A stretch of 64,000 nucleotides of DNA from Synechococcales cyanobacterium GL140_1_metabat_312 (GTDB lineage Bacteria; Cyanobacteriota; Cyanobacteriia; Leptolyngbyales; Leptolyngbyaceae), in assembly GCA_025351345.1 (NCBI GenBank), contig JANXWB010000025.1, positions 1 through 64,000 of the forward strand, given 5' to 3'. How positions within the stretch are numbered: the stretch's first letter is position 1; every line of letters begins with the position of its first letter. The position numbers and the translations under genes are program-made. This document shows positions 34,876 to 42,757 of this stretch, piece after piece. The notes below the pieces were generated by a model that saw only the letters and a list, made by a program, of their open reading frames with translations, had not been told where the DNA came from and did no database searches.

Positions 34876-36267
34876 CTACACCGCAGCCGTAGCTTTTAAG
34901 CGATCGCCATCTTTGACTAAGAATGCCTGCAACTCAGCAAGATCCTCATCTTCGATTTTGGTTTGCATCGGGCAGAACTTCGGTCCACACATAGAACAGA
35001 ATTCTGCGGTTTTATAGACATCTTCGGGAAGCGTCTCGTCATGGTATTCCCGAGCGCGCTCAGGATCCAAGGACAATTCAAATTGACGATTCCAGTCAAA
35101 GTTATATCGAGCGCGGGACAGTTCATCATCCCGATCACGGGCACCCGGACGATGACGGGCAATATCCGCTGCATGGGCTGCAATTTTATAAGCAATCAAA
35201 CCATTGCGAACATCTTCAGCATTCGGCAAACCTAAATGCTCTTTTGGAGTCACATAGCAAAGCATTGCTGTACCATACCAACCCGCCATCGCCGCACCGA
35301 TCGCACTGGTAATGTGGTCATAACCGGGCGCAATATCGGTGACCAATGGACCTAGAACATAGAAAGGTGCTTCGGAGCATTCTTCCATTTGTTTTTTGAC
35401 GTTGAATTCGATTTGATCCATAGGGATATGTCCCGGACCTTCGACCATAACTTGCAAATCATCTTCCCAAGCCCGACGAGTCAAGTTACCCAGGGTTTTG
35501 AGTTCCGCCAATTGGGCCGCATCCGTCGCATCATGACTACAACCCGGACGCAATGAATCGCCCAGACTAAACGTGACATCATATTTTTTGAAAATATTCA
35601 TGATGTCGGTGTAGCGCGTATACAAAGGATTTTGGCGCTTGTGGTGGAGCATCCATTTCGCAATGATTCCGCCGCCACGAGAGACGATTCCAGTGAGACG
35701 AGTACGGGTTAGGGGCAGGTGTTCAATCAACAATCCAGCATGGATAGTCATGTAATCCACACCTTGCTGGGCGTGCTTCTCAATGATGTGAAGAAAGTCA
35801 TCTTCAGTGAAATTATCAAAATTTCCGTGGACGCTTTCTAAGGCTTGATAAATGGGGACGGTGCCGATCGGAATTGGGGACGCATTGATAATGGCCGTCC
35901 GAATTTCGTCTAAGTTGCCGCCGCCTGTGGAAAGATCCATCAGCGTATCTGCACCATATTTCACGGCTAGGGTGAGTTTGGCAATTTCTTCGCTGATGTC
36001 CGAAGAGTTTGGCGATGCACCAATGTTTGCATTAACTTTACAGGTCGAAGCAATTCCGATCGCCATCGGTTCGAGATTGGGGTGATTGATATTTGCAGGA
36101 ATCACCATGCGGCCCCGTGCCACTTCGTCCCGAATTAACGTTGGAGGAAGTTTTTCCCGTTTTGCAACGTAATCCATTTCCTCTGTAATCAAACCCTGAC
36201 GGGCGTAGTGCATTTGTGAAGTATTGCCATGTCCTGCACGTTTCGCAATCCAGTCTGAACGCAACAT
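34876..36267 (-). CDS. thiC: Phosphomethylpyrimidine synthase ThiC
   Basis: The 463-aa radical SAM enzyme converts 5-aminoimidazole ribotide to HMP phosphate in thiamine synthesis. Visible are [69 protein letters not shown] and the C-terminal 4Fe-4S motif CSMCGPKFC. An in-frame ORF extends 45 codons further upstream to 36402, but that segment is a TPP riboswitch. The ATG at 36267 is preferred: it is preceded by AAGGAAGAG at good spacing and gives the usual cyanobacterial ThiC N-terminus ([10 protein letters not shown]). Expression is predicted to fall when thiamine pyrophosphate binds the riboswitch. Confidence 0.96.
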   Translation of the reverse strand: MLRSDWIAKRAGHGNTSQMHYARQGLITEEMDYVAKREKLPPTLIRDEVARGRMVIPANINHPNLEPMAIGIASTCKVNANIGASPNSSDISEEIAKLTLAVKYGADTLMDLSTGGGNLDEIRTAIINASPIPIGTVPIYQALESVHGNFDNFTEDDFLHIIEKHAQQGVDYMTIHAGLLIEHLPLTRTRLTGIVSRGGGIIAKWMLHHKRQNPLYTRYTDIMNIFKKYDVTFSLGDSLRPGCSHDATDAAQLAELKTLGNLTRRAWEDDLQVMVEGPGHIPMDQIEFNVKKQMEECSEAPFYVLGPLVTDIAPGYDHITSAIGAAMAGWYGTAMLCYVTPKEHLGLPNAEDVRNGLIAYKIAAHAADIARHRPGARDRDDELSRARYNFDWNRQFELSLDPERAREYHDETLPEDVYKTAEFCSMCGPKFCPMQTKIEDEDLAELQAFLVKDGDRLKATAAV

Positions 36268-36289
36268 ATGACTCTTCCTTAAAATAAAC

Positions 36290-36410
36290 AGCTTCCCTTC
36301 GCTGGTATTACCCAGAGACAACAGACCTGATAACAATTCTAGTAATCTGTAGCCCGTTTCAGGTTCTAAGGGTTGTTTCTCAGCCGATCGTTTTTTCGGC
36401 ACCCCTAGCT
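36290..36410 (-). ncRNA. TPP riboswitch (THI element) controlling thiC
   Basis: Minus-strand sequence from 36410 to 36290 contains the conserved THI elements in order: AGGGGTGCCG, CGGCTGAGA, ACCCTT, GAACCTGA, then CTGGGTAATACCAGCGAAGGGAAG (36315-36292). The closing arms AGCT (36410-36407 and 36293-36290) pair as P1. Between CCTGA and the CTGG/CCAG hairpin lie 43 extra bases (36316-36358) that can fold on themselves through ACAGA/TCTGT plus flanking pairs. The aptamer ends 22 bases before the thiC ATG and just upstream of its ribosome binding site, suggesting control of translation initiation. The motif order makes the call firm; folding was not computed. Confidence 0.92.
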
Positions 36411-36438
36411 ATATAAAAATCCTACACTGTTTCTAACG

Positions 36439-37041
36439 TTACTGGCCCATATCACATTCAAGTTCAACAAAAGCAGGTATCTCTAAAGGCTGATTGTGTA
36501 AAACCATGGTTGTAGTCTGATTTTCTGTGAACCCAATCCGTTCATAAAAGGCTTGCTGATTAGTAGTCATGAGATAAATACGTTCCACTCGACTGAGACG
36601 CGGATGGGTGATTAAGGTCTGCACAAGTTTGCGGCCAATGCCTGCCCCTTGATAGTTGGGATCCACTACTACATCCCAAATCGTAGCGCGGTAAACTCCA
36701 TCGGACGTGGCGCGGGCAAAACCAATGAGCATCGTGTTGTCCCATGCGGTAACGATCGGGTCACTGTGATCGAGAGCCGTCTGAAGATCCTCAAGAGTCC
36801 GATCGCTAGCCCAAAACGCGACGAGATTAAATAACTCCTGAAGCGATCGCAACTCGACAAATTCAGGCCCAACCCGTAACTGAACGTTTCGACAATCCAC
36901 GTTCTTGGTAATATCGTTGATACTATCTACGGTCTGATGTTGGGCGGAATGATGATCCTTTCCAATGTTCGACTTAGATTTCGACTCAGATTTCGGCTGA
37001 GACTTTAACTCAGATTTCGGCTCCCCCTTCGACTGTCCCAT
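36439..37041 (-). CDS. GNAT family N-acetyltransferase (Ycf52/NSI-like)
   Basis: This 200-aa protein has an N-terminal tail of about 45 residues built from Lys/Ser/Glu/Pro repeats, then a GNAT domain. The core reads FARATSDGVYRATIWDVVV, followed by the acetyl-CoA pyrophosphate loop YQGAGIGRKLVQTL and a C-terminal FYERIGF motif. The ARATSDG..ATIWDV pattern is typical of the Ycf52/NSI-type GNATs of cyanobacteria and plastids, whose plant members acetylate photosynthetic proteins. Substrate here is unknown. The stop is 29 bases upstream of the thiC riboswitch, so read-through into thiC is possible. It is divergent from the c-type cytochrome gene. Confidence 0.8.
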   Translation of the reverse strand: MGQSKGEPKSELKSQPKSESKSKSNIGKDHHSAQHQTVDSINDITKNVDCRNVQLRVGPEFVELRSLQELFNLVAFWASDRTLEDLQTALDHSDPIVTAWDNTMLIGFARATSDGVYRATIWDVVVDPNYQGAGIGRKLVQTLITHPRLSRVERIYLMTTNQQAFYERIGFTENQTTTMVLHNQPLEIPAFVELECDMGQ

Positions 37042-37152
37042 CTAATGCGCCTACATAATGTTGTGGTTATCATTGTGGAGACAGATTCCGGATTTGTGAA
37101 GGGGCTGTCGAAAATACCTGATAGCTGTTGTTTTTATTTTTGATGGTTTCTC

Positions 37153-37764
37153 ATGTCCCGATCGCGCACCCGCCGAACAACCCGCCGTCAATCTGGTCCT
37201 GCTGTGGTGGGATTGGTGATGCTGTTAATTTTGTTTACATTAATGATGGGGATCGGCCTTGCCCAAGCCCTGGAGCCAAAGAACAATCCATTGTTGCAAA
37301 CTCCTAAGTTGCAAACTCCTAATATTCAAAGCAGCCCAAGCGTTCAGAGCGCAGAGATTGGAACAGTTGATCCGGTGAGCGATCGCGATCGTTTAGGCCA
37401 AGAACTTTACTTAGAGTCCTGCCGAAGCTGCCACATTGGAATTCCACCCGCTGTCATGCCCACTCAAACCTGGCAGGCATTGCTTCAGGATCCACAACAT
37501 TATGGCGTGACAATAGATATTCCTCAAGGTCCAGAAAAACGGATTATGTGGAACTACGTCAAAAATGCATCGCGTCCAGTGGCGAGTACCGACGAACGAG
37601 TGCCCTACCGAATTTCAGAATCGAGATATTTTAAAGCGCTCCATCCAAAAGTAAAACTTGCGACAAAGCCAACGCTGACCACTTGTATTACCTGTCATCC
37701 GAGTGCCCAGGCATTTAATTTCCGTAAATTGTCGGCAGAAGCTGAAGCGCAGGCAGAAAAATAA
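37153..37764 (+). CDS. Diheme-type c cytochrome, membrane-anchored or exported
   Basis: The 203-aa product has a strongly basic N-terminus (RSRTRRTTRRQ) followed by one hydrophobic helix (about 18-38) that serves as signal peptide or anchor. Two CXXCH heme c motifs are present: CRSCH near residue 94 and CITCH near residue 178. The segment between them contains WNYVKNASRP and YRISESRYFKALHPKV. This fits the small cyanobacterial diheme c family. It would act in the lumen or periplasm as an electron carrier; the partner is unknown. It converges tail-to-tail with the polymerase gene, leaving only 6 bases between the stops. Confidence 0.82.
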   Translation: MSRSRTRRTTRRQSGPAVVGLVMLLILFTLMMGIGLAQALEPKNNPLLQTPKLQTPNIQSSPSVQSAEIGTVDPVSDRDRLGQELYLESCRSCHIGIPPAVMPTQTWQALLQDPQHYGVTIDIPQGPEKRIMWNYVKNASRPVASTDERVPYRISESRYFKALHPKVKLATKPTLTTCITCHPSAQAFNFRKLSAEAEAQAEK

Positions 37765-37770
37765 AAGGGT

Positions 37771-39126
37771 CTATGGGTCTCCTAGCTTCAAACTCTTTAG
37801 AAATTCGATCGCACTAGAACGATCGTTTACGACCTGATCCAATGTCACCGCCCGCAATTGAGTCAGAATAAGCTTTAAACTCTTCCCCGGTTTAAATCCT
37901 AATTCCTGTAAATCTTTACCTGACAACATGGGTTTAACTTGGGCGTACTCCGTCAAATATTTCCAAATCTGACACCGCCAAGGGTCATCACTTCGCGCTG
38001 CAATTAACAACAATGTAACCCGGTCAAACGCACTTAATACTTGGTCTACTCGACTCGGACGATCGCCCTGGTTCAACAATTGATGAATCTGAACTTCAAT
38101 CCCATTTAACGTTGATAAACGATCGATCGCAACTTTCGGCAATTGCAACTGTAACGCAATGATTGCAGGTTCATCAGCCATCGCCAGAATCAACTCCAAC
38201 ATCGCTTGCCATCGTTGCAACCCCGGATTGAGCCGATCGTCCTTCAGCCACAAATCCATCCGACATAGCGATCGCCAAAGCCGCCGCCAACCCAGATCAT
38301 CCAAATTTTGCGAAATAGATAAACTCGGGTGCAAACAATAAAACGCATCCACCGATCGCAAACTCCGCAACGCACCTTTCCAAGTTGACGATGAGAACAA
38401 ATATTTAAACTCAGACCTGAGTCGAGTTTGCAGGGCCGGAACCGAACCGAATTCCTGGCGAGATTGCTCATAAATTCCCGACGCGATCGCCGACGCAAAC
38501 TGATCTTTGGTCTCCGGCTCAAACTCAAACTCAAACCGCGCCGCAAACCGTGCCCCCCGGAATATACGAGTTGGGTCATCCAGCAAACTCCGATCGTGCA
38601 AAACCCTCAAAACCCGTGCTGCCAAATCCTCCACACCATGGTGTAAATCCAACACCAAGCCCGCACCGGGATCGGTCAATCTCAACGCCATCGCATTCAC
38701 TGAAAAATCGCGCCGAAACAAATCCAATTCAATAGAACTAGCCACAACAGTCGGGTTTGCTGCCGGATACGCATAAGTCTCCGTTCGCGCCGTCGCCAAA
38801 TCCACAGACAAATCCCCCAATACCGGATCCCCATGCCAGGTCAAAGCCGCCGTCTGAAACTTGCCGTGGATTTCTAGCACCACCTCGGGATAACGCGATC
38901 GTAACGCCTCCGCCAACTTCACCCCAGCTCCCACGAAACCTTCTACTACACCATCCACAACCAGATCCAAATCCGACAGCATCACCGGACCATCTCCCGT
39001 CGCCCGCATCAAATCACGCACTCCGCCCCCCACCAAATACAGATGCCATCCCTGAGCCGCTGCCACTGCCACCGCGATCGCCAAAATCTCTTGCAAAGGA
39101 AGTGCCAGTCGTTCGATCGTCACCAT
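37771..39126 (-). CDS. CCA tRNA nucleotidyltransferase / poly(A) polymerase family
   Basis: This 451-aa class II nucleotidyltransferase has the head-domain motifs YLVGGGVRDLM and the metal-binding SDLDLVVDG, then RRDFSVNAMAL (motif B-like) and LLDDPTRIFRGARFAARFEFE (motif D region). A helical body follows. These enzymes add CCA, or parts of it, to tRNA 3' ends, or polyadenylate RNA. Cyanobacteria often split A- and CC-addition between two proteins, and which reaction this one performs cannot be read from motifs alone. The start at 39126 is an ATG immediately before the psbZ upstream region. The C-terminal body (about 230-451) is poorly conserved. Confidence 0.85.
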   Translation of the reverse strand: MVTIERLALPLQEILAIAVAVAAAQGWHLYLVGGGVRDLMRATGDGPVMLSDLDLVVDGVVEGFVGAGVKLAEALRSRYPEVVLEIHGKFQTAALTWHGDPVLGDLSVDLATARTETYAYPAANPTVVASSIELDLFRRDFSVNAMALRLTDPGAGLVLDLHHGVEDLAARVLRVLHDRSLLDDPTRIFRGARFAARFEFEFEPETKDQFASAIASGIYEQSRQEFGSVPALQTRLRSEFKYLFSSSTWKGALRSLRSVDAFYCLHPSLSISQNLDDLGWRRLWRSLCRMDLWLKDDRLNPGLQRWQAMLELILAMADEPAIIALQLQLPKVAIDRLSTLNGIEVQIHQLLNQGDRPSRVDQVLSAFDRVTLLLIAARSDDPWRCQIWKYLTEYAQVKPMLSGKDLQELGFKPGKSLKLILTQLRAVTLDQVVNDRSSAIEFLKSLKLGDP

Positions 39127-39152
39127 GAAAGACCTCGTGGCTGAGAGACAGC

Positions 39153-39170
39153 TTTACAAAAAGTTACGTT
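39153..39170 (+). promoter_or_regulatory. HLR1-like site (RpaB box) upstream of psbZ
   Basis: TTTACAAA-AA-GTTACGTT matches the HLR1 consensus at 15 of 16 repeat positions with the required 2-nt gap. A further GTTACATC overlaps its end. It lies about 160 bases before the psbZ ATG and 27 bases upstream of the polymerase start. Confidence 0.5.
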
Positions 39171-39328
39171 ACATCTCGATTCCATAGAATCAAAACCAGT
39201 TTTCTGATACGGTACAGACATGGGAAATACAGCGCATGGCCTGTGCATTTTAGTGCCTTGGGGCGGCCTGTTTATTCTCACTCATAATCGCTGAGATCAC
39301 TAAACTTGCTGTCCATAGGGAGAAAGTC

Positions 39329-39517
39329 ATGACCGTCGTATTCCAATTGCTACTTGCCGCATTAGTGTTTTTCTCATTCGCGATGATCGTGTATGTACCC
39401 GTCGCTTACGCATCCCCCCAAAACTGGGACCAATCCAAACGGTTAATTTTGCTCGGGTCCGCTATCTGGGGTGGCTTGGTTGTTGCTGTAGGCGCATTAA
39501 ACTTCTTGGTGGCGTAA
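39329..39517 (+). CDS. psbZ: Photosystem II protein PsbZ (Ycf9)
   Basis: The 62-aa protein matches PsbZ: two membrane helices (about 4-26 and 38-60) joined by a short loop containing [14 protein letters not shown]. PsbZ sits at the periphery of photosystem II and helps stabilise its association with antenna and small subunits. AGGGAGAAAGTC gives a good ribosome binding site. It is followed by a clear terminator and then ribH, a gene order found in several cyanobacteria. Confidence 0.96.
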   Translation: MTVVFQLLLAALVFFSFAMIVYVPVAYASPQNWDQSKRLILLGSAIWGGLVVAVGALNFLVA

Positions 39518-39535
39518 GCGCTAGCACTGGATTTT

Positions 39536-39580
39536 ATAAAACAGCCCATCGGACAATGCGATCGGCTGTTTTATTTTGTT
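39536..39580 (+). terminator. psbZ terminator
   Basis: ATAAAACAGCC (39536-39546) pairs perfectly with GGCTGTTTTAT (39564-39574) around a 17-base loop, followed by TTTGTT. It lies 19 bases after the psbZ stop. Confidence 0.85.
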
Positions 39581-39686
39581 TAAAATTCAGCCCTGAAACA
39601 CATCTAGTGAGACCAATCTGGACTAACAAGGTAATCTAGATAAAGTCAAAGCATCTCACATGTTGCATTAACGGTAAAAAATTTCA

Positions 39687-40250
39687 ATGGCTGTTTTTGA
39701 AGGAACTTTTGCACATTCCAATACCTATCGATATGCGATCGTAATTGGGCGTTTCAACGATCTTGTGACAACAAGGCTCTTAGAGGGGTGTCAAGATTGT
39801 TTAAAGCGTCACGGAGTCGATGTAGATCCCCAAGGAACTCAAGTGGATTACGCTTGGGCGCCAGGTTGTTTTGAATTGCCTCTACTGGCACGTCAGTTGG
39901 CGATGTCGGGGCGCTATGACGCAGTAATTTGTATTGGAGCTGTGATTCGCGGCAGTACTCCACATTTCGACTATGTTGCAGGCGAAGTCTCGAAAGGAAT
40001 CGCAGCGGCGGCATTTCAAACGGGAGTTCCGGTCGTCTTTGGTGTGCTGACAACAGACACAATGCAGCAAGCCTTAGAACGCGCGGGTATTAAGAGCAAT
40101 AAGGGTTGGGACTTCGCGATGAGCGCCCTCGAAATGGCCAGTCTGATGCAATCTATCCGATCGGTCCCACCCGCACATCAAGGATCTATTAGCGCTTCGG
40201 GTGCGCTACCAACGCTGAGTTATGCACAGGCAGATACGATCGCCGAATAG
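39687..40250 (+). CDS. ribH: 6,7-dimethyl-8-ribityllumazine synthase
   Basis: This 187-aa enzyme joins 5-amino-6-ribitylaminouracil and dihydroxybutanone phosphate, the penultimate step of riboflavin synthesis. Conserved segments are [54 protein letters not shown] and [17 protein letters not shown]. The lumazine synthase fold fills about residues 10-155; a C-terminal extension of about 25 residues is not part of the core. It assembles as pentamers or icosahedral 60-mers in other species. Its own promoter is likely, because psbZ ends in a strong terminator. Confidence 0.96.
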   Translation: MAVFEGTFAHSNTYRYAIVIGRFNDLVTTRLLEGCQDCLKRHGVDVDPQGTQVDYAWAPGCFELPLLARQLAMSGRYDAVICIGAVIRGSTPHFDYVAGEVSKGIAAAAFQTGVPVVFGVLTTDTMQQALERAGIKSNKGWDFAMSALEMASLMQSIRSVPPAHQGSISASGALPTLSYAQADTIAE

Positions 40251-40307
40251 CTATGAATTAGATTCTGGTTCCCTCTTTTTGAGGGGGATTGGGTCTGCCT
40301 CTGTCAA

Positions 40308-41201
40308 ATGCATAGTCACGTTAAACATAGGAAGGCATGCTTGAAAGCTAAACTTCGAGGCACAGAAATCTTTTTCGACGTAGAAGGAGCATCGATCGTC
40401 TCTGAAGGTTCGCGCTTTCGAGAAAAACCTGTCGCCTTTCTACTCCATGGTGGGCCGGGTGCCGACCATACCGGATATAAGCCAACCTTTAGCGCTCTAG
40501 CTGATCGCTTTCAACTGGTCTATATCGATCATCGGGGTCAAGGTCGATCAGCACGCGGACCCCAATCGACCTACACACTCGATAACAATGTCGAAGATAT
40601 TGAAGCACTCCGAATTTACCTAGGGTTAGAGCAAATTATTGTAATTGGTGGATCCTATGGCGGCATGGTAGCAATGGCCTACGCCGCACGCTATCCCTCA
40701 TCGGTATCGCACCTAATTGCCTATGCGACCGCCGCAAGTTACGAGTTTTTAGCCAAGGCCCAACAAACGCTAAACGATCGCGGCACCCTAGAACAGATCA
40801 AAATAGCTCAAATGCTCTGGGATGGTGATTTCCCGTCAGTTGACGCATTACAGACTTATTTTGACCTGTTAGGACCGTTGTACAGCTATCAGTCTAAATC
40901 CCCCCAACCGATCGACTGGACCGATCGTATTTTGTCCGTTGAGGCCATTAATGAAGCCTTCGGTGGTTTCTTGCGATCCTATGATTTGCGATCGGAATTG
41001 AAAAACATCACAGCACCCAGTTTAATTCTGGCAGGCCGACATGACTGGATTTGTGCCCCAGAATTTAGCGAAGAGATTGCAGCACTCATTCCCCGATCGG
41101 ACTTGCGTATTTTTGAAAACAGCGGCCATGCCCTCCGCACCGATGAACCTCAGAAATTATTGGATGCGATCGCAGGATTTCTCGTGTATCAACGAATCTA
41201 A
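40308..41201 (+). CDS. Alpha/beta hydrolase, proline iminopeptidase-like
   Basis: The 297-aa protein has an alpha/beta hydrolase core: oxyanion-hole motif FLLHGGPGADH (the HGGPG typical of prolyl iminopeptidases), DHRGQGRS, nucleophile elbow GGSYGG (Ser), acid residue in LAGRHDWIC and catalytic His in ENSGHAL. A cap domain spans about 145-225. HGGPG favours an aminopeptidase or related hydrolase, but substrate is uncertain. There is no signal peptide. The start codon is ambiguous: the first about 12 residues (HSHVKHRKA) look unlike the family, and no later ATG fits. A small CCCTC-TTTTT-GAGGG hairpin lies at 40271-40285, between ribH and this gene. Confidence 0.8.
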   Translation: MHSHVKHRKACLKAKLRGTEIFFDVEGASIVSEGSRFREKPVAFLLHGGPGADHTGYKPTFSALADRFQLVYIDHRGQGRSARGPQSTYTLDNNVEDIEALRIYLGLEQIIVIGGSYGGMVAMAYAARYPSSVSHLIAYATAASYEFLAKAQQTLNDRGTLEQIKIAQMLWDGDFPSVDALQTYFDLLGPLYSYQSKSPQPIDWTDRILSVEAINEAFGGFLRSYDLRSELKNITAPSLILAGRHDWICAPEFSEEIAALIPRSDLRIFENSGHALRTDEPQKLLDAIAGFLVYQRI

Positions 41202-41225
41202 AAAACGAGAACCCCAACCTTAAAA

Positions 41226-41263
41226 TAAGTGCCCCTATGAATTGGTCTCAGTAGGAGCACTTA
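41226..41263. terminator. Hairpin between convergent genes
   Basis: A 12-bp stem with one mismatch (TAAGTGCCCCTA with TAGGAGCACTTA) and a 14-base loop separates the hydrolase (+) from the RGG-tailed gene (-). There is no T-run; bidirectional termination is possible. Confidence 0.4.
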
Positions 41264-41304
41264 CCTAGGGAGGCTTATCTATCCATACAACTTATTCGAG
41301 AATC

Positions 41305-42405
41305 TTAGTCTCCACTAATTGAGTCCTCTTTTCGCTTCACCACAGGCTTAGGCGGGGCTACCTCACCCTCACGCCTTGTAGGGGGCGGGGAAGCAGGAGG
41401 ACGATCGCCCCCCCGTCCAGGAGGTGGACCACCCGGACGACGATTACCACCACCAGCACCCATAGGCCGACGACCGCCCATCATGGGACGTTTGGGATAC
41501 TTCTTAGGCATTACCAAGATAATAGAAGTGCCACTCAGAATTCGTAGATCTTGGCCATCTCGCTTGACATCTAGATCCCAGAAATATCCTAAGACTTTTC
41601 CTTTCAGATCGCCCTCAAGGTTGAGTTTGAAATATTTCATTGATGGTTCTTTTTCACCTTTTTTACGAAGAACCTGCTGAATTTTAACCGAAACCTTCTG
41701 GTTCTCGGGTTCATGAGCAATGATTTCACCCCGAATTGAAAATACGTCAGTATCTACTTCAGAAGAGGGCACATAGTGAACAGCATCCTCAGATGAAGTC
41801 GAAACCGCTGAACTTGAGACCTTCGGATCTTCCGCTTGGGCTTCCTGATCGATCGTCTCATTAGTCAGATCATCACCCGCCTCCACCGAATCAGGCTCAT
41901 TACTCAGATTCTCCGGCTCCCATACCCCAACAATTTGCAGGTGAAGGGTTGCTTCCCGTTCTCGAGTTCGCGGATAAACTACCCAGACATGCTCTTGGTC
42001 CAGTTGAAGATGATTGCGGACTAAACTCATGACCCGGCCCAGCAAGACAGCTTCCACATGGGAACCATCCGCCATCACCATATTGCCCCGCGTAAATTGT
42101 TCATCGGAAGGATGGTAGATACCACGAACCACTCCGATCGCCCGATATTGAGTTGGTTCGCTAGGGGGCGGAATGGGACGCTGACGACCATCAGTCGGAA
42201 CTGGCTCAATGGCGATCTTAGATTCAACCGCAGGGACCGATGGAACAGCAGGAATGGCTTTTTCCACAGATGCAGGGGCGGGCCGCGATGGCGGACGGAC
42301 TAACTTCATAGACTGACCAGATGGTAGGGTTTCCTCTGCCATGGGAGTTAGCAAGAGGTCTTCAGCCGAAGCTTTAGATGGGAGAGACTCAGGTTGATTT
42401 GACAC
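41305..42405 (-). CDS. Unknown protein with Pro-rich N-terminus and RGG/GRP-rich basic tail
   Basis: I do not recognise this 366-aa protein beyond a likely cyanobacterial family. A Pro/Ser-rich disordered N-terminus (about 1-85) precedes a folded segment (about 86-165, containing YRAIGVVRGIYHPSDEQFTRGNM and HVEAVLLGRVMSLVRNHLQL). An acidic linker follows, then a second folded segment (about 220-300, FSIRGEIIAHEPENQKVSVKIQQV) that reads like an OB-type beta barrel. The last 60 residues are Gly/Arg/Pro-rich with RGG-like motifs, as in RNA-binding proteins. An RNA- or ribosome-associated role is possible but inferred only from the tail. The start is a GTG at 42405 without a clear ribosome binding site; ATG at codon 22 is an alternative. 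Confidence 0.6.
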   Translation of the reverse strand: MSNQPESLPSKASAEDLLLTPMAEETLPSGQSMKLVRPPSRPAPASVEKAIPAVPSVPAVESKIAIEPVPTDGRQRPIPPPSEPTQYRAIGVVRGIYHPSDEQFTRGNMVMADGSHVEAVLLGRVMSLVRNHLQLDQEHVWVVYPRTREREATLHLQIVGVWEPENLSNEPDSVEAGDDLTNETIDQEAQAEDPKVSSSAVSTSSEDAVHYVPSSEVDTDVFSIRGEIIAHEPENQKVSVKIQQVLRKKGEKEPSMKYFKLNLEGDLKGKVLGYFWDLDVKRDGQDLRILSGTSIILVMPKKYPKRPMMGGRRPMGAGGGNRRPGGPPPGRGGDRPPASPPPTRREGEVAPPKPVVKRKEDSISGD

Positions 42406-42757
42406 GGGACTTAAATACTATTTCACGCAGAGCAGTAGCCAAGGGTTGAATCAGCTATGGTAATGAATCCAAGTGGACTTAAAAGAGATCCCTGCAATTT
42501 TGCAATTTTATGGAAATCTGACGCAAAACAAACAAATCAAATTCGTTGCTTTGGCCTGCGATCGTCACCATGCTCAACCCTTTGGATACGCCTTCATTCT
42601 TACATGATACTGATTTCTCAGGGGGTACTTAGGATTACTTGGCTACAAATTCCTAAAAATATTGGTTTTCCCGATCGATGATTAACCAAATGTCCAGTCC
42701 ACAAGCGGGGAAGCCATGTATTAAGATAGGTAACAGCCCTACTGTTTTGATCGTGCG
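42406..42757. other. Divergent intergenic region
   Basis: This 352-base region separates the RGG-tailed gene (-) from the efflux adaptor (+). It must contain promoters in both directions, but I found no convincing -35/-10 pair, hairpin or RNA gene. The small ORFs in it have no recognisable product. Confidence 0.35.

Noticed and set aside
36268-36402. 45-codon N-terminal extension of ThiC
   Set aside because: The segment is the TPP riboswitch and leader; the strong ribosome binding site and conserved N-terminus both point to the ATG at 36267.
42457-42681. 74-codon plus-strand frame before the efflux adaptor
   Set aside because: No recognisable family, unusual composition, and it lies in the divergent promoter interval.
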